A stretch of DNA of 64,000 nucleotides from Candidatus Gastranaerophilales bacterium (GCA_944326685.1 CALVEV010000005.1:1-64000); one strand, 5' to 3'. Positions 32,603 through 43,518 are shown, numbered from the stretch's first letter. The notes: generated from the sequence alone by a model not told the origin. Program-made: numbers and translations.

Positions 32603-32887
32603 ATGAAATATTTAATTCTAATATTTTGTTTTTGCTTTTCTATTCTAACCGTAATAGCAAGTGATTCTGTTTATATTCCTGAGCAAAAGCACTCCATATC
32701 TCATAAAAAAATTGTAATAAAAGATGAAAGTTATGATTCTTATTCCGGATATGATTTTACAGGAAAAGGTCGTCCTAGATATTATGATCCAATGTATTAC
32801 GGATTTTTTACCGATAGTCCTATTTACGACCAATTTATAAATTATCCTACTTTTTATATGCCTTATGTTCGAGGTAAATCTAAATAG
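32603..32887 (+). CDS. Small secreted Tyr-rich protein
   Basis: Protein of 94 residues with a signal peptide (MKYLILIFCFCFSILTVIAS). The mature part is Tyr- and Pro-rich (RPRYYDPMYYGFFTDSPIYD) with no Cys. It resembles the 32106 protein in being short, exported and aromatic, but shares no clear sequence. Function unknown. It is 47 nt upstream of the patatin gene. Confidence 0.65.
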   Translation: MKYLILIFCFCFSILTVIASDSVYIPEQKHSISHKKIVIKDESYDSYSGYDFTGKGRPRYYDPMYYGFFTDSPIYDQFINYPTFYMPYVRGKSK

Positions 32888-32919
32888 GATGACTACTTTA
32901 TTAATCTAGAATTATATTA

Positions 32920-32925
32920 TATAAT
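32920..32925 (+). promoter_or_regulatory. Candidate -10 box before the patatin gene
   Basis: TATAAT ends 9 nt before ATG 32935, and no ribosome binding site follows it. It could drive a transcript with a leader of zero to three nucleotides; no -35 element is convincing. Confidence 0.35.
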
Positions 32926-32934
32926 AATTGAGTT

Positions 32935-34146
32935 ATGACTAGAGAAGATATTTATACTTGTATATTTGGCGGTGGTGCAGTTCGTGGTTTTGCTTATGTT
33001 GGATCTGTGCGTGCTTTGAATGAAATGAAAATCAAGTATGACACTCTTGTAGGATCATCTGTTGGTGCAATTTTAGCAGCATTGGTGGCTGTAGGTTGTT
33101 CTTATGAAGAAATTAAAGATATCTTTATGAAAGTTAATTTTGAACTTTTTAGAGATATTAATTTAAGCTTTGGTAAAGATTTTGCATTAAGTAAAGGTGA
33201 AATTTTTACTCAGTGGGTTAGAGAAAATCTAGAAAAAAAATTTTACGGGAAATCTTATAAAAAAGGGAAAAATAAACCTGTTACCTTTGCAGATTTAGAA
33301 AAGAATCTTTTGATATACACAACTGATTTATTAACATTTAAGTGTAATGAATTTTCGAAGCAGGAAACTCCTGATTTTGAAGTAGCAGAAGCTGTTAGAA
33401 TTTCTTGTAGTATGCCAGGGCTTATGACTCCTGTTGAAATAAATGGTAAAAGACTTGTTGATGGAGATTTATTAAAAAGTATTCCGCTTTGGAAATTATC
33501 TAAAAATCTTAAATTAGGTACTAATAGAATTCTAGAATTTAGATTAGAAGGGGAATATGAACAAGTAGAAAATAATGCAATAGATTTCTTTAATGCGATA
33601 TATAGTTGCATGACATCTGCTGCAACTGATCATATTATTTGTAGTTATGGGCATCGAGATGATTATGATTATATAAAAATTAATACAGGTAATGTTATAA
33701 TACTTGATTTAAATATGTCCGATGCTATGCGTAATAATTTGATTGATTTAGGTTATGAACAATCAATGAAAGTTTTAACTAGTGGTTTATTAAAGAAAAA
33801 ACAAAAATTAATTCGTTATTATGATGATTTATCAAAAATATTGATGAGTTTGATGGATTTTATAAAAGCTGATAATATATCTCGCTCTAGAATTATATTA
33901 GGTGAGTTATATATATATTTAGCCGATGTTAGAGATTTAATTTCGGTATCAGTTTTAGATAAAATAAAAATTTTTAAAGAATGTTTTCTTGAATCTTCTC
34001 AAGGACGTTCTTGGCTTGGAAAACCTAAGTTTAAGGATAAAAAACTATTATTAAAAAATCTAACTAAATTGATTTTTGCGGTTAATTCAAGATTAAATAG
34101 CTTGCAACTTACAATAGATAAAATAAAACTACTTACACCTCAATAG
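32935..34146 (+). CDS. Patatin-like phospholipase
   Basis: Protein of 403 residues with an N-terminal patatin domain: oxyanion hole GGGAVRGFAYVG (from residue 12), nucleophile Ser42 in GSSVG, and the catalytic Asp in VDGDLLKSIPLW near residue 176. The C-terminal 130 residues are Lys-rich and helical with no recognised domain. Probably hydrolyses membrane lipids; substrate unknown. A TATAAT lies 9 nt before the ATG and there is no ribosome binding site. The 3' end overlaps dnaE by 14 nt. Confidence 0.9.
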   Translation: MTREDIYTCIFGGGAVRGFAYVGSVRALNEMKIKYDTLVGSSVGAILAALVAVGCSYEEIKDIFMKVNFELFRDINLSFGKDFALSKGEIFTQWVRENLEKKFYGKSYKKGKNKPVTFADLEKNLLIYTTDLLTFKCNEFSKQETPDFEVAEAVRISCSMPGLMTPVEINGKRLVDGDLLKSIPLWKLSKNLKLGTNRILEFRLEGEYEQVENNAIDFFNAIYSCMTSAATDHIICSYGHRDDYDYIKINTGNVIILDLNMSDAMRNNLIDLGYEQSMKVLTSGLLKKKQKLIRYYDDLSKILMSLMDFIKADNISRSRIILGELYIYLADVRDLISVSVLDKIKIFKECFLESSQGRSWLGKPKFKDKKLLLKNLTKLIFAVNSRLNSLQLTIDKIKLLTPQ

Positions 34147-37100
34147 TATTTTCTTCTTTTGTAGGTGTATCCATTGATTTTATTGAAACTTCAATTTTTT
34201 CATCAAATAATTTCTTAAGATGATTAATAAGGTCACTTGATGCAGAAACCCAAAACATTGATGCGGTAAGTATTCTGTCATTTGTTTCTAATACATTGAA
34301 TAAAACAGGATCTGAACCGTGGTGAGCTGCAAGAATATTTTTTATTGCGCATAATTCTTCATATTTTAGCTCATCTTTAATCGTAATCGTTACAAGATTA
34401 GAATTATCTACAGGTTTAACATTATCAATAAGAACACTTGTTTGGTCTTCTTCTCTATGTTGAACTTTACCTGAAATAATAACTTTTTGTTCAGTTTGCA
34501 AAAAGTCTCCATATTCTTGGATAGTCTTGTTAAATGCGACAGCTTCAACTTTTCCTGTTAAATCTTCTATGGTTAAGAATTTAATAAACTTTGTAGGGTC
34601 TTTCCTTGTTGGGATTTGTCTTGCAGTTGTAACAAGTCCACATATTGTAACAGCTGTGTCATTATCTTTATCTTTTAATTCTGAAATTTTATGAGTCATT
34701 AAAAATGGTAACTTATCTCTAATTGAAAAAAGAGGATGTGAGGTTACGTAGAACCCTAAGAATTCTTTTTCAAACAGTTGAATTTGTTTGTCATCAAATT
34801 CTTCATCTGAACCCCCTAGTTGAAATTGAGACGCTGCAAAGCTATCATCTTCAGGTAGTGCTGAGAATAAGCTAACTTGTCCCATTTCTCTTGCTTTAGC
34901 TTCTCTTGACACTGATGAAATAATATGTTCCATATTGTCAAGTAGTTGTTTTCTACTTTTTTCAATTGTTGAGAATGCACCCGCTTTTATTAAACCTTCT
35001 AAAAGTCTTTTGTTTACGTGTTTAGGGTCTAGTCTTTTGCAAAAATCAAATATGTCTTTGTATTCTCCATTTTCTTCTCTTTCTTTTATAATTTCTTCAA
35101 CAACACCTTCTCCGACTTGTTTAATGGCAGCAAGCCCAAATCTTATATTTTGTCCATCTGGTGCATATTCTAAGAAGGATTTGTTAACATCTGGCGGAAG
35201 AACTTTTATTCCATATTTTTGTGCTTCTTCAATATATGCTTGTGTTTTATCTTGATCGCCTGAAACACTTGAAAGTAATGATGATAAATATTCAACAGGA
35301 TAATGACATTTTAAATATGCTGTTTGGTATGCAACAAATGCATAAGCAGATGAGTGAGCTCTATTGAAACAGTATGCCGCGAAGTTTTGAATTTGTTCAA
35401 AAAGTTTTGTAGCATCTTCTGCTTTCATACCATATTTTGCAGAACCTTCAATAAGTTTATCTTTTTGGGCTGCCATTGCCTCAGGGTCTTTGTGTCCCAT
35501 CATTCTACGAACTTGGTCTGCTTGTCCCAAAGAATAATCTGCCATAACTTGGAATATTTGCATGATTTGTTCTTGGTAAACCATTGTACCGTATGTATCT
35601 TTAAGAATAGGTTCCAATCTAGGGTGAGCATATGTAATTGCTTGACGACCGTGTTTACGTTCAACGAAGTCGTCAACCATGCCGGAACCTAATGGACCTG
35701 GTCGGAATAGTGCAACTAACGCACCTAAGTCTTCAAATACGTCAGGTTTTAATTTTTTTACCAAACTTGTCATACCAGATGATTCCAGCTGGAATACTCC
35801 AACAGTTTCACCTCGAACTAACATATCATAAGTTGGTTTGTCATCAAGTGGAATATGGTTAATGTCTACATCGATTCCTTGACAACGTTTTACTAAATTA
35901 ACTGTTTTATGAATCATTGTAAGGTTTCTTAGTCCTAAGAAGTCCATTTTTAACAGTTTTAGTTTTTCAAGAATTTCTCTGTGGTATTGAGTAATGATGA
36001 TACCGTCTTTTGAAGGTTGAACTGGTACGATTTGGTCAAGAGGTTTGTATGAGATAATAACTCCTGCTGCGTGCATACCAATACCACATTTAATACCTTC
36101 TACACATTTAGCAGTATCTACAAGTTTTTTAACTTCCGGATCTTTGTCATATTCTTCCCTTAATTCCATACCTTCTTGTAGAGCTGCATCAATATTTTTA
36201 GCATCTGTTGCTATCATTGATGCTAGTTTATTACTTTTTGCATATTCAATACCAAATACACGTGCAACACTTTTCATTGCGTTTCTTGCTGCAAGTGTTG
36301 AGAAGGTAATAATCTGACAAACTTTGTCTTCGCCATATTTTTTTACAACATAGTCAATAACGTCTCCACGCTTATCGATACAGAAGTCGGTATCAATATC
36401 GGGCATACTGAAACGTTCTGGGTTTAAGAATCTTTCAAACAACAGATGGTGCTTGATTGGGTCAAGGTCTGTAATATCAAGTGCATATGCAACAACTGAA
36501 CCTGCAGCTGAACCACGACCTGGGCCTACAGGAATATCATGGGTTTTAGCATAATGAATAAAGTCCCAAGTTATTAAGAAATATGCAGAAAATCCCATTT
36601 TGTGAATGATACCAAGCTCATATCTTACACGCTCCATTAATTCATCATCTATGTTTTCTTCTCCGTATTTTCTTTTTAAACCTTCATTAACAAGAAAATC
36701 TAAGTATGATTCTGTGTCGTATCCTGCAGGTACTTTGTAATCAGGTAATGGAGCTTCCCATTTAATTGTTACATGGCATTTTTCAGCAATATCTACGGTA
36801 TTTTTTATGCATTCATCAAATGTTTCAGAATCCATCCAACGAAATGCATCTCTTAATTCATCAACTGTTTTTACATAAAATTCATTATTGGGGAAATGAA
36901 ATCTGTTTTCTTCAGATTTTAATGACTGAGTTTGCATACATAATAAAGTGTCATGCCAGTCTGCATCTTCTTTTTTTAAGTAGTGCGAGTCATTTGTAAT
37001 AACCATTTTTATATCAAGTTCTTTTGCTAACTTGATTAAATCAGGGTTAGTTCTTTTTTGATCTTCTAACCCGTGGTCTTGAAGTTCAATGTAATAGTCA

Positions 37101-37603
37101 TCTCCAAATAAATCTTTATATCTTTGAGCAACTTCTTTTGCTCCTTCATAATCACCTTTTTTAAGGTGACATAGTACTTCGCCACCTAGGCAGGCAGAAC
37201 AACATATTAAACCTTTTGAATATTCTTTTAATAATTCAAAGTTGATACGTGGTTTTACGTAAAAACCTTTACAAGCAGCATCAGAGGCAAGTTTTACAAG
37301 GTTCATGTAACCTTCATTATCTTTTGCTAATAATATTAAGTGATAACGTGGATTGTTATGCTGATCTCTTTCAGTTATATCTCCTGAGTGAACATAAAAT
37401 TCACATCCGATAATTGGTTTTATCCCTGCTTCTTTTGCATCAATATATAAATCTAATGCACCATACATTACACCATGGTCAGTTACTGCAACTGCAGGCA
37501 TGTTGTTTTCTTTTGCAAATTTGCAAAGCTCTTTAATTCTTATTGCACCGTCTAAAAGAGAATATTCCGTGTGCAGATGTAATGGTACATATTGAACGCT
37601 CAT
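34133..37603 (-). CDS. dnaE: DNA polymerase III alpha subunit
   Basis: Replicative polymerase of 1156 residues. An N-terminal PHP domain starts VPLHLHTEYSLLDGAI and includes VTDHGVMYG. The polymerase core has GPGRGSAAGS and the catalytic PDIDTDFCIDKRGDVIDYV, followed by the HMAG region. C-terminal OB-fold and tau-binding sequences are present. The ATG has no good ribosome binding site; TACATT lies 6 nt upstream on the minus strand, so a leaderless start is possible. The gene is divergent from ftsI. Confidence 0.96.
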   Translation of the reverse strand: MSVQYVPLHLHTEYSLLDGAIRIKELCKFAKENNMPAVAVTDHGVMYGALDLYIDAKEAGIKPIIGCEFYVHSGDITERDQHNNPRYHLILLAKDNEGYMNLVKLASDAACKGFYVKPRINFELLKEYSKGLICCSACLGGEVLCHLKKGDYEGAKEVAQRYKDLFGDDYYIELQDHGLEDQKRTNPDLIKLAKELDIKMVITNDSHYLKKEDADWHDTLLCMQTQSLKSEENRFHFPNNEFYVKTVDELRDAFRWMDSETFDECIKNTVDIAEKCHVTIKWEAPLPDYKVPAGYDTESYLDFLVNEGLKRKYGEENIDDELMERVRYELGIIHKMGFSAYFLITWDFIHYAKTHDIPVGPGRGSAAGSVVAYALDITDLDPIKHHLLFERFLNPERFSMPDIDTDFCIDKRGDVIDYVVKKYGEDKVCQIITFSTLAARNAMKSVARVFGIEYAKSNKLASMIATDAKNIDAALQEGMELREEYDKDPEVKKLVDTAKCVEGIKCGIGMHAAGVIISYKPLDQIVPVQPSKDGIIITQYHREILEKLKLLKMDFLGLRNLTMIHKTVNLVKRCQGIDVDINHIPLDDKPTYDMLVRGETVGVFQLESSGMTSLVKKLKPDVFEDLGALVALFRPGPLGSGMVDDFVERKHGRQAITYAHPRLEPILKDTYGTMVYQEQIMQIFQVMADYSLGQADQVRRMMGHKDPEAMAAQKDKLIEGSAKYGMKAEDATKLFEQIQNFAAYCFNRAHSSAYAFVAYQTAYLKCHYPVEYLSSLLSSVSGDQDKTQAYIEEAQKYGIKVLPPDVNKSFLEYAPDGQNIRFGLAAIKQVGEGVVEEIIKEREENGEYKDIFDFCKRLDPKHVNKRLLEGLIKAGAFSTIEKSRKQLLDNMEHIISSVSREAKAREMGQVSLFSALPEDDSFAASQFQLGGSDEEFDDKQIQLFEKEFLGFYVTSHPLFSIRDKLPFLMTHKISELKDKDNDTAVTICGLVTTARQIPTRKDPTKFIKFLTIEDLTGKVEAVAFNKTIQEYGDFLQTEQKVIISGKVQHREEDQTSVLIDNVKPVDNSNLVTITIKDELKYEELCAIKNILAAHHGSDPVLFNVLETNDRILTASMFWVSASSDLINHLKKLFDEKIEVSIKSMDTPTKEENTIEV

Positions 37604-37656
37604 ATTTAAAATGTAGCACAGACAATTATGTATTTCTGTAAATTATTTTTAAACTT

Positions 37657-37685
37657 TTTTCAAGATAGTATTGTTGTGGTAAAAT
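37657..37685 (+). promoter_or_regulatory. Candidate promoter of ftsI, leaderless arrangement
   Basis: TTTTCA (37657-37662) and TAAAAT (37680-37685) are 17 bp apart, and the GTG start follows 7 nt after the -10. No ribosome binding site is visible. Confidence 0.4.
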
Positions 37686-37692
37686 TTAAGTT

Positions 37693-39474
37693 GTGAAAGA
37701 TGAATTATTTAAAATAAAAGATAAACGTATTAAGGTTTTTAATAAGAGGCTTGGGAGAACTCAAATATTATTTGCATTATTTGCTCTAGCTTTGATATGC
37801 CATTTGTTTTGTATCCAAATTTTAGATGTAAAACATTATAGAGCAAAAGCTAAACGTCAAAGAACTTCAAGCTCATTTATAATGCGTGGCGATATTTATG
37901 ATAGAAATGGTATTAAACTGGCTACTGATATGGTTTATTATGATGTGTATGCCAGGCCTAAAGACTTTGATGACAAGATTCACACTAAAGAAGAATTAGC
38001 AAAAGCATTAGCTCCAATTTTAAAAATGCAGCCTACGACAATAATGGCAAAATTTGAAGCTGAAAAAAATCAAACTGTTATTTTGTTGAAAAAAGGAGTT
38101 GGAAAATCTGAAAGAGATGCAATTGCCAAATTATGTTTAAGAGAAATTCCTGTAGATAAAAAGAGTATTAGGGTTTATCCTCAAGGTTGTTTAGCATCTC
38201 ATGTATTAGGTTATTATAATTTAGATGCAGATGTTTCTGCGGGTGTGGAATATACAGCGAAAGACAAATTAGAGCATGTTACTCAGCGTCCTAATATTGA
38301 AAAAACTCCATCAGGGAATTTGATTTATACATTCTCAACAGATCCTGTAGCAGCTACAGAACCATTGAAAGGTGAAGATGTTACATTAACAATTGATACG
38401 GCAATTCAACATATTTCAGAAAGAGAACTAGATTTGGCTGTGTCAAAATTTAAAGCACAACGTGGTGCTGTAATTGTAATGAATCCTAAAAATGGAGAAA
38501 TATTAGCTTATGCTGTTTATCCTTCATATGACCCTAATCATTATAGAACAGCGTCTATGCTTCAAACAAAGAATTGGACTCTAACTGATATTTTCCCTCC
38601 TGGGTCAACATTTAAAACAATTACTGTTGCCTCATCTCTAGCTTTAGGTAAAATAAACGAACATACAAAAATTAATGATACAGGTAAAATTAAAATCGGT
38701 TGGTGGACAATTTCTAACTACGATTATAAACAACGTGGAGCTCCAGGACTTATTGACTTAGTTTATTTCTTCCAACATTCAAGTAATGTTGGGGCGGTAA
38801 AAATAGCTCAAACTATGTCATCAACTGAATTCCATGATATATTAGAAAAATTCGGTTTTGGTCATAAAACAGGAATTGATTTACCAGGTGAATCAATTGG
38901 TTTATTAAAACCTGCAAGTAAGTGGGATGTATCTGACCATGCCTGCATGGGATATGGTTATGGTTCTTCTGTTACTGCAATACAAATGGTTTCAGCTGTA
39001 TCAGCCCTTGCTAATAATGGAGTGCGAGTAACTCCTCATGTTATTAAATATTCACCTGAAGAAGCTGAAACTAAGATTAAATCAGTACAGGTTATGACTC
39101 CTGAAACAGCAAAAGTTGTAACTAAGTTATTAACAAAAAGTATTGAAGCAGGTAATTCTCCTATAAAAATGGATGATTATTATATTGCCGCTAAAACAGG
39201 TACTTCTCACAAACCAAAAGAAAATGATTCAGGATATACAAACAAATTATATACATCAATTGTAGGTTATTTACCTGCAACTGATCCACAAGTGTTAATA
39301 TATGTTGTAGTAGACTCTGCACAAGGTGGAGAAATTTGGGGTAGTACGGTTGCTGCTCCGATATTTAAAGCTATAGCATCTCAGGTTGCAAGTATTATGA
39401 ATCTTACACCTGATAAACATAATGCAAGAACAGCAAAGGAGAAAATGCAAAATGAAACTGTCAAAACTAATTAG
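37693..39474 (+). CDS. ftsI: Class B penicillin-binding protein (FtsI/PBP2 type)
   Basis: Peptidoglycan transpeptidase of 593 residues. A cytosolic N-terminus and one membrane segment (LFALFALALICHLFCIQI) precede the dimerisation domain, then the transpeptidase domain with SxxK in PPGSTFKT (Ser near residue 306), SSN and KTGTS. No PASTA domains follow. Translation begins at GTG. The 3' end overlaps murE, as in dcw clusters where ftsI precedes murE, so septal transpeptidase is the likely role. PBP2 (elongation) is the alternative. Confidence 0.9.
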   Translation: MKDELFKIKDKRIKVFNKRLGRTQILFALFALALICHLFCIQILDVKHYRAKAKRQRTSSSFIMRGDIYDRNGIKLATDMVYYDVYARPKDFDDKIHTKEELAKALAPILKMQPTTIMAKFEAEKNQTVILLKKGVGKSERDAIAKLCLREIPVDKKSIRVYPQGCLASHVLGYYNLDADVSAGVEYTAKDKLEHVTQRPNIEKTPSGNLIYTFSTDPVAATEPLKGEDVTLTIDTAIQHISERELDLAVSKFKAQRGAVIVMNPKNGEILAYAVYPSYDPNHYRTASMLQTKNWTLTDIFPPGSTFKTITVASSLALGKINEHTKINDTGKIKIGWWTISNYDYKQRGAPGLIDLVYFFQHSSNVGAVKIAQTMSSTEFHDILEKFGFGHKTGIDLPGESIGLLKPASKWDVSDHACMGYGYGSSVTAIQMVSAVSALANNGVRVTPHVIKYSPEEAETKIKSVQVMTPETAKVVTKLLTKSIEAGNSPIKMDDYYIAAKTGTSHKPKENDSGYTNKLYTSIVGYLPATDPQVLIYVVVDSAQGGEIWGSTVAAPIFKAIASQVASIMNLTPDKHNARTAKEKMQNETVKTN

Positions 39475-40909
39475 TGATGTTGAAGTTGTAGAAAAATATA
39501 ATTTTGAAGATGTAGAAGTTACAGGAATTAATTATAATTCAAAAACTACTACTAATGGAGATATATTTGTATGTTTAAGAGGAGAGCATGTTGATGGACA
39601 TAATTTTGCAGCAGATGCTGTTAAAAAAGGTGCTGTTGCTATTATGTGTGAAACTAAATTAGATTTAGATGTTCCTCAAATAGTAGTAAATTCTGCGGAA
39701 CAATCAATCGCAGGTTTAGCTAATCAGTTTTACGAATCTCCTTCTAAAGATTTGAATATGATTGGAGTAACAGGAACTAACGGTAAAACAACTGTTACGC
39801 ATTTAGTTCAACGTATTATGGAATCATCAGGTGACAAATGTGCTTTAATAGGTACTTTGGGATATAAATTATCATCAGATGGAGAGTATAAAGAAGCAAA
39901 ACACACAACTCCACAGGCTCCTGAATTGCAACATACTCTAAAAATGATTAAAGATGAAGCTAAAATTAAAAATGTTGCAATGGAAGTAAGTTCTCACTCA
40001 TTAGTACAAAATAGAGTCGGTTTTTGTGAATATAACTGTGCTGTAATGACTAATCTAACACAAGACCATTTAGATTATCACGTTACAATGGATAGATATT
40101 TTAATGCAAAAGCGATGTTGTTTGAAAGATTAAAAGCTGGTGATGTAGCAGTTATTAATATTGATGATTCTTATGCAGAAAGATTTAAAAATGTTTTAGC
40201 AGATGGTGTTAAATTGTTTACTTATGGGATTAAAAATGAAGCAACATTATCTGCAAAAAATATAAGCTTTTCTCCTAAGGGTGTTTCTTTTGAGTGTGTA
40301 ACTCCAGAAAAAACTTATCAAGTTAATTTATCTATGAATGGTATGTTTAGTGTTTATAATGTTCTAGCAGCATTAACAGTTGCGTATGCAATGGGGTTAA
40401 GTATTGATAACGCAATAAAAGCATTAGAGCCTGTTAAAGGTGTTGCAGGACGTTTTGAAGTTGTTGTTCACCATCCACTTGTAATTGTTGATTATGCTCA
40501 TACACCTGATGGTTTGGAAAATGTTTTGAACGCAGCAAGAGAAATTACTCCAGAGGATAGCAATTTAATTTGTGTATTTGGTTGTGGTGGTGATAGAGAT
40601 GCTACAAAACGACCAAAGATGGGTGCTATTGCTGAAAAGATTGCTGATAAAGTTATAGTAACATCAGATAATCCTCGAAGTGAAGATCCGCAACAAATTA
40701 TTACAGATATTCTTGCAGGATTTAAATCTGTTAATAATATTACTGTTGAAGCTGATAGAGGAAAGGCAATTGCATTAATAAAAGATATTGCTAAAGAAAA
40801 TGATGTAGTTGTAATTGCAGGAAAAGGTCATGAAGATTATCAAATCCTTGCTGATAAGACTATTCATTTTGATGATAGAGAAGAAGCAAGAAAAGTGTTT
40901 GGGGTATAA
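39452..40909 (+). CDS. murE: UDP-N-acetylmuramoyl-tripeptide synthetase MurE (DAP type)
   Basis: Cytosolic ligase adding the third residue of the peptidoglycan stem, 485 residues. GTNGKTT binds ATP, KHTTPQAPELQ and NLTQDHLDYH follow, and the DNPRSEDP motif is the known signature for meso-DAP binding. ATG 39452 is chosen because AAGGAG lies 10 nt upstream; the frame runs earlier inside ftsI but with no better site. The DAP specificity agrees with lysA and the DapL-like gene. It overlaps ftsI by 23 nt and precedes nagA. Confidence 0.95.
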   Translation: MKLSKLISDVEVVEKYNFEDVEVTGINYNSKTTTNGDIFVCLRGEHVDGHNFAADAVKKGAVAIMCETKLDLDVPQIVVNSAEQSIAGLANQFYESPSKDLNMIGVTGTNGKTTVTHLVQRIMESSGDKCALIGTLGYKLSSDGEYKEAKHTTPQAPELQHTLKMIKDEAKIKNVAMEVSSHSLVQNRVGFCEYNCAVMTNLTQDHLDYHVTMDRYFNAKAMLFERLKAGDVAVINIDDSYAERFKNVLADGVKLFTYGIKNEATLSAKNISFSPKGVSFECVTPEKTYQVNLSMNGMFSVYNVLAALTVAYAMGLSIDNAIKALEPVKGVAGRFEVVVHHPLVIVDYAHTPDGLENVLNAAREITPEDSNLICVFGCGGDRDATKRPKMGAIAEKIADKVIVTSDNPRSEDPQQIITDILAGFKSVNNITVEADRGKAIALIKDIAKENDVVVIAGKGHEDYQILADKTIHFDDREEARKVFGV

Positions 40910-40917
40910 ATATTTCT

Positions 40918-41841
40918 ATGAAAACACGATTAATTGTTGAACAACATATTCATGGTGCATTTGGTATTGATTTTAATAAAGCTAATGTTAGTGAAATGCT
41001 ATTTGCTTCAAAAGAACTTCTAAAACATGGTATTGGTGGATATTTTCCAACACTTGTTACTGATTCTTTTGATAATATTAAACGTCAAGTTGAAGTTATA
41101 AAGGAAGCATCTCAACAAAAAAGAGATGATTGTGCTGATATCTTAGGAATACATTTAGAAGGTATATTTATAAATGTAGAGAAAAAAGGTATCCATAATT
41201 ATGAACATTTTCAGCCATTGACTGCAGAAAAATATCAAGAAATTGAAGACGATTTCATAAAAATAATAACACTTGCACCTGAATTAGATGAAGGTTTAAT
41301 GGATTATTTAAAAAGTAAAAATGTTAAAATTCAAGCAGGGCATTGTTTGGGTGGCAATATAGATGGCTGTGATGGTGTTACTCATTTATTTAATGCAATG
41401 AAAGGAATATCACATCGTGGCTATTCAACTGCCCTTGCAGCATTGATTAATGATAATATTTATACAGAAATTATTGCAGATGGTGTTCATTTGAGCGATG
41501 AGGTTATAAAATTAGTTTTTAAAGCAAAACCTGTAAATAGGATTATATTGGTAAGTGATGCTTTGCCGATTACTGATAGTGGTAAGAAGGCAGCAATTTT
41601 TGCAGATGAAAAAATATATTATGATGGAGTGAAGGCAACATCTTCTGATGGAACTATTGCAGGAAGTACAACTTTATTAGATAAAGTAGTTAAGCGACTT
41701 GCTCAAAAGGATTTGTTTACTGTTCAGCTTATAAATAATGTTTATGATTATCATAATATTTCATTAGATGGTGAAATAGAGTGGGATGATAATTATAATA
41801 TTGTATCAGTTAGAAAAGGTGATTTTACTTATGCGAAGTGA
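40918..41841 (+). CDS. nagA: N-acetylglucosamine-6-phosphate deacetylase, short form
   Basis: Amidohydrolase of 307 residues; typical members have about 380. It begins at the first strand of the catalytic barrel ([10 protein letters not shown], where the usual sequence is ID-x-H-x-HG), so the N-terminal beta-sandwich is missing, and the C-terminal sandwich is short. Catalytic features are kept: HLEGIF, AGHC, THLFNAM, DGVHLSD and VSDA. It would deacetylate GlcNAc-6-P in amino sugar or wall recycling. It overlaps ilvD by 11 nt. The start codon has only a distant GGGG. Whether the truncated enzyme is active is unknown. Confidence 0.8.
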   Translation: MKTRLIVEQHIHGAFGIDFNKANVSEMLFASKELLKHGIGGYFPTLVTDSFDNIKRQVEVIKEASQQKRDDCADILGIHLEGIFINVEKKGIHNYEHFQPLTAEKYQEIEDDFIKIITLAPELDEGLMDYLKSKNVKIQAGHCLGGNIDGCDGVTHLFNAMKGISHRGYSTALAALINDNIYTEIIADGVHLSDEVIKLVFKAKPVNRIILVSDALPITDSGKKAAIFADEKIYYDGVKATSSDGTIAGSTTLLDKVVKRLAQKDLFTVQLINNVYDYHNISLDGEIEWDDNYNIVSVRKGDFTYAK

Positions 41842-43486
41842 TACTATAAAAAAAGGTATTTCAAGAGCTCCTCATAGAGCTCTTTTATATTCAACAGGTG
41901 TTAGTAAAAAGAATATTAATAAACCATTTATCGGAATAGCAAGTTCATTTTCAGATATTGTTCCAGGTCATGTTGGTATGAGAGATTTGGAACGTCAAAT
42001 AGAAAAAGGTATTCAGTCTGCAGGAGGGCAAGCATTTATTTTTGGGACACCAGCTGTTTGTGATGGTCTTGCTATGGGACATAAGGGAATGAGATATTCT
42101 TTACCTTCAAGAGATTTGATTGCTGATTGTGTAGAAACAGTTGCAGAAGCTCATCAACTTGATGGTTTAGTGCTTTTATCTAATTGTGATAAGATTACTC
42201 CTGCAATGTTGATTGCAGCTGTAAGATTGAACATTCCAACAATTATCGTCACAGCAGGTCCAATGTTGGCAGGTGAGTGTCAATGTGAAAAAACAAGTTT
42301 TATAAAAAGTACTTTTGAAGCTGTTGGTAAATATCGTAATGGTGAAATAACAGAAGAAGAACTTCAAAATTTAGAAGAGGAAGCTTGTCCGACAGTTGGT
42401 TCTTGTCAGGGGTTATATACTGCTAATACTATGGCTTGTTTAACAGAAGTTTTGGGAATGAGTTTGCCTGAATGTGCAACTGCATCTGCTGTTTCTGCAA
42501 AGAAAAAAAGGATTGCATTTGATAGTGGGTATAGGGCAGTTGAACTTGTTAAAGAAAATTTATGCCCCCTAGATATTATAACAATGGATTCTTTAAAGAA
42601 TGCTATCCTTTGTGATTATGCATTAGGAGGTTCAACAAATTCTTTCTTACATCTATTGGCTGTAGCACATGCTGGTGGTATTGATTTAAAATTGTCAGAT
42701 TTTGAAAGTTTAACATCAAAAATTAAACAAATTGTAAAACTTGATCCGACTGCTTTACCGAATATGGTAGATTTTCATAATGCAGGAGGGATTTCAGGAC
42801 TTTTAAGGGTATTATCTGAAACCTTACCTGAATTTAACAATACAATTGGGGTTACAGGTCAAAGAATAAAAGATATAGTAAAAGATGTGTGGTATGATTC
42901 AAATCTGATACATTCCCCTAAAGAGCCTATAACTACTCAACCAGGGCTTGGTGTTTTACATGGGAATATTGCTCCAGATGGAGCCGTTATAAAAATATCA
43001 GGTGTTGATGAATCTTGTTATTATTTTGAAGGTGTTGCTAAGGTATTTGATTCAGAGGAAGACTCTATGGCAGCATTAGAAAATGACGAGATAAAAGAAG
43101 GTGATGTTATTGTAATTCGCTATGAAGGTCCTAAGGGCTCTCCTGGCATGCGTGAAATGCTTGCTCCAACATCATTACTTGTTGGGAAAGGATTAGGGAC
43201 AAAAGCTGCATTAATTACTGATGGCAGATTCTCAGGTGGTACTCGTGGAATATGTGTAGGTCATATTTGTCCTGAAGCAGCAAATGGTGGTAATATTGCC
43301 CTTATTGAGAATGGTGATAAGATTATTATTGATATTCCTAATAGAACTTTAAATGTTATTGTATCAGATGATGTTTTAGAACAAAGACGTAAAAATTTAA
43401 AACCATTTGAAATTAAAGTTAAAAAAGGTTATCTTGCAAAATATGCAAAATGTGTTCAAGATGCGAGTCACGGAGCAATTATATAA
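41831..43486 (+). CDS. ilvD: Dihydroxy-acid dehydratase
   Basis: Fe-S enzyme of isoleucine and valine synthesis, 551 residues. Cluster cysteines are in [10 protein letters not shown] and [29 protein letters not shown] and [14 protein letters not shown] are typical. I use ATG 41831 because AAGGTG lies upstream; the frame reaches back to 41786. It overlaps the end of nagA. A strong bidirectional terminator follows at 43491. Confidence 0.94.
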   Translation: MRSDTIKKGISRAPHRALLYSTGVSKKNINKPFIGIASSFSDIVPGHVGMRDLERQIEKGIQSAGGQAFIFGTPAVCDGLAMGHKGMRYSLPSRDLIADCVETVAEAHQLDGLVLLSNCDKITPAMLIAAVRLNIPTIIVTAGPMLAGECQCEKTSFIKSTFEAVGKYRNGEITEEELQNLEEEACPTVGSCQGLYTANTMACLTEVLGMSLPECATASAVSAKKKRIAFDSGYRAVELVKENLCPLDIITMDSLKNAILCDYALGGSTNSFLHLLAVAHAGGIDLKLSDFESLTSKIKQIVKLDPTALPNMVDFHNAGGISGLLRVLSETLPEFNNTIGVTGQRIKDIVKDVWYDSNLIHSPKEPITTQPGLGVLHGNIAPDGAVIKISGVDESCYYFEGVAKVFDSEEDSMAALENDEIKEGDVIVIRYEGPKGSPGMREMLAPTSLLVGKGLGTKAALITDGRFSGGTRGICVGHICPEAANGGNIALIENGDKIIIDIPNRTLNVIVSDDVLEQRRKNLKPFEIKVKKGYLAKYAKCVQDASHGAII

Positions 43487-43490
43487 ATAA

Positions 43491-43518
43491 AAAAAATAGG
43501 GTTTAAACCCTATTTTTT
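43491..43518. terminator. Bidirectional terminator after ilvD
   Basis: AAAAAATAGGGTTT and AAACCCTATTTTTT are fully complementary 14-nt arms with no loop needed beyond the centre, and both strands end in T-runs. It separates ilvD and the convergent peptidase gene. Confidence 0.85.
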
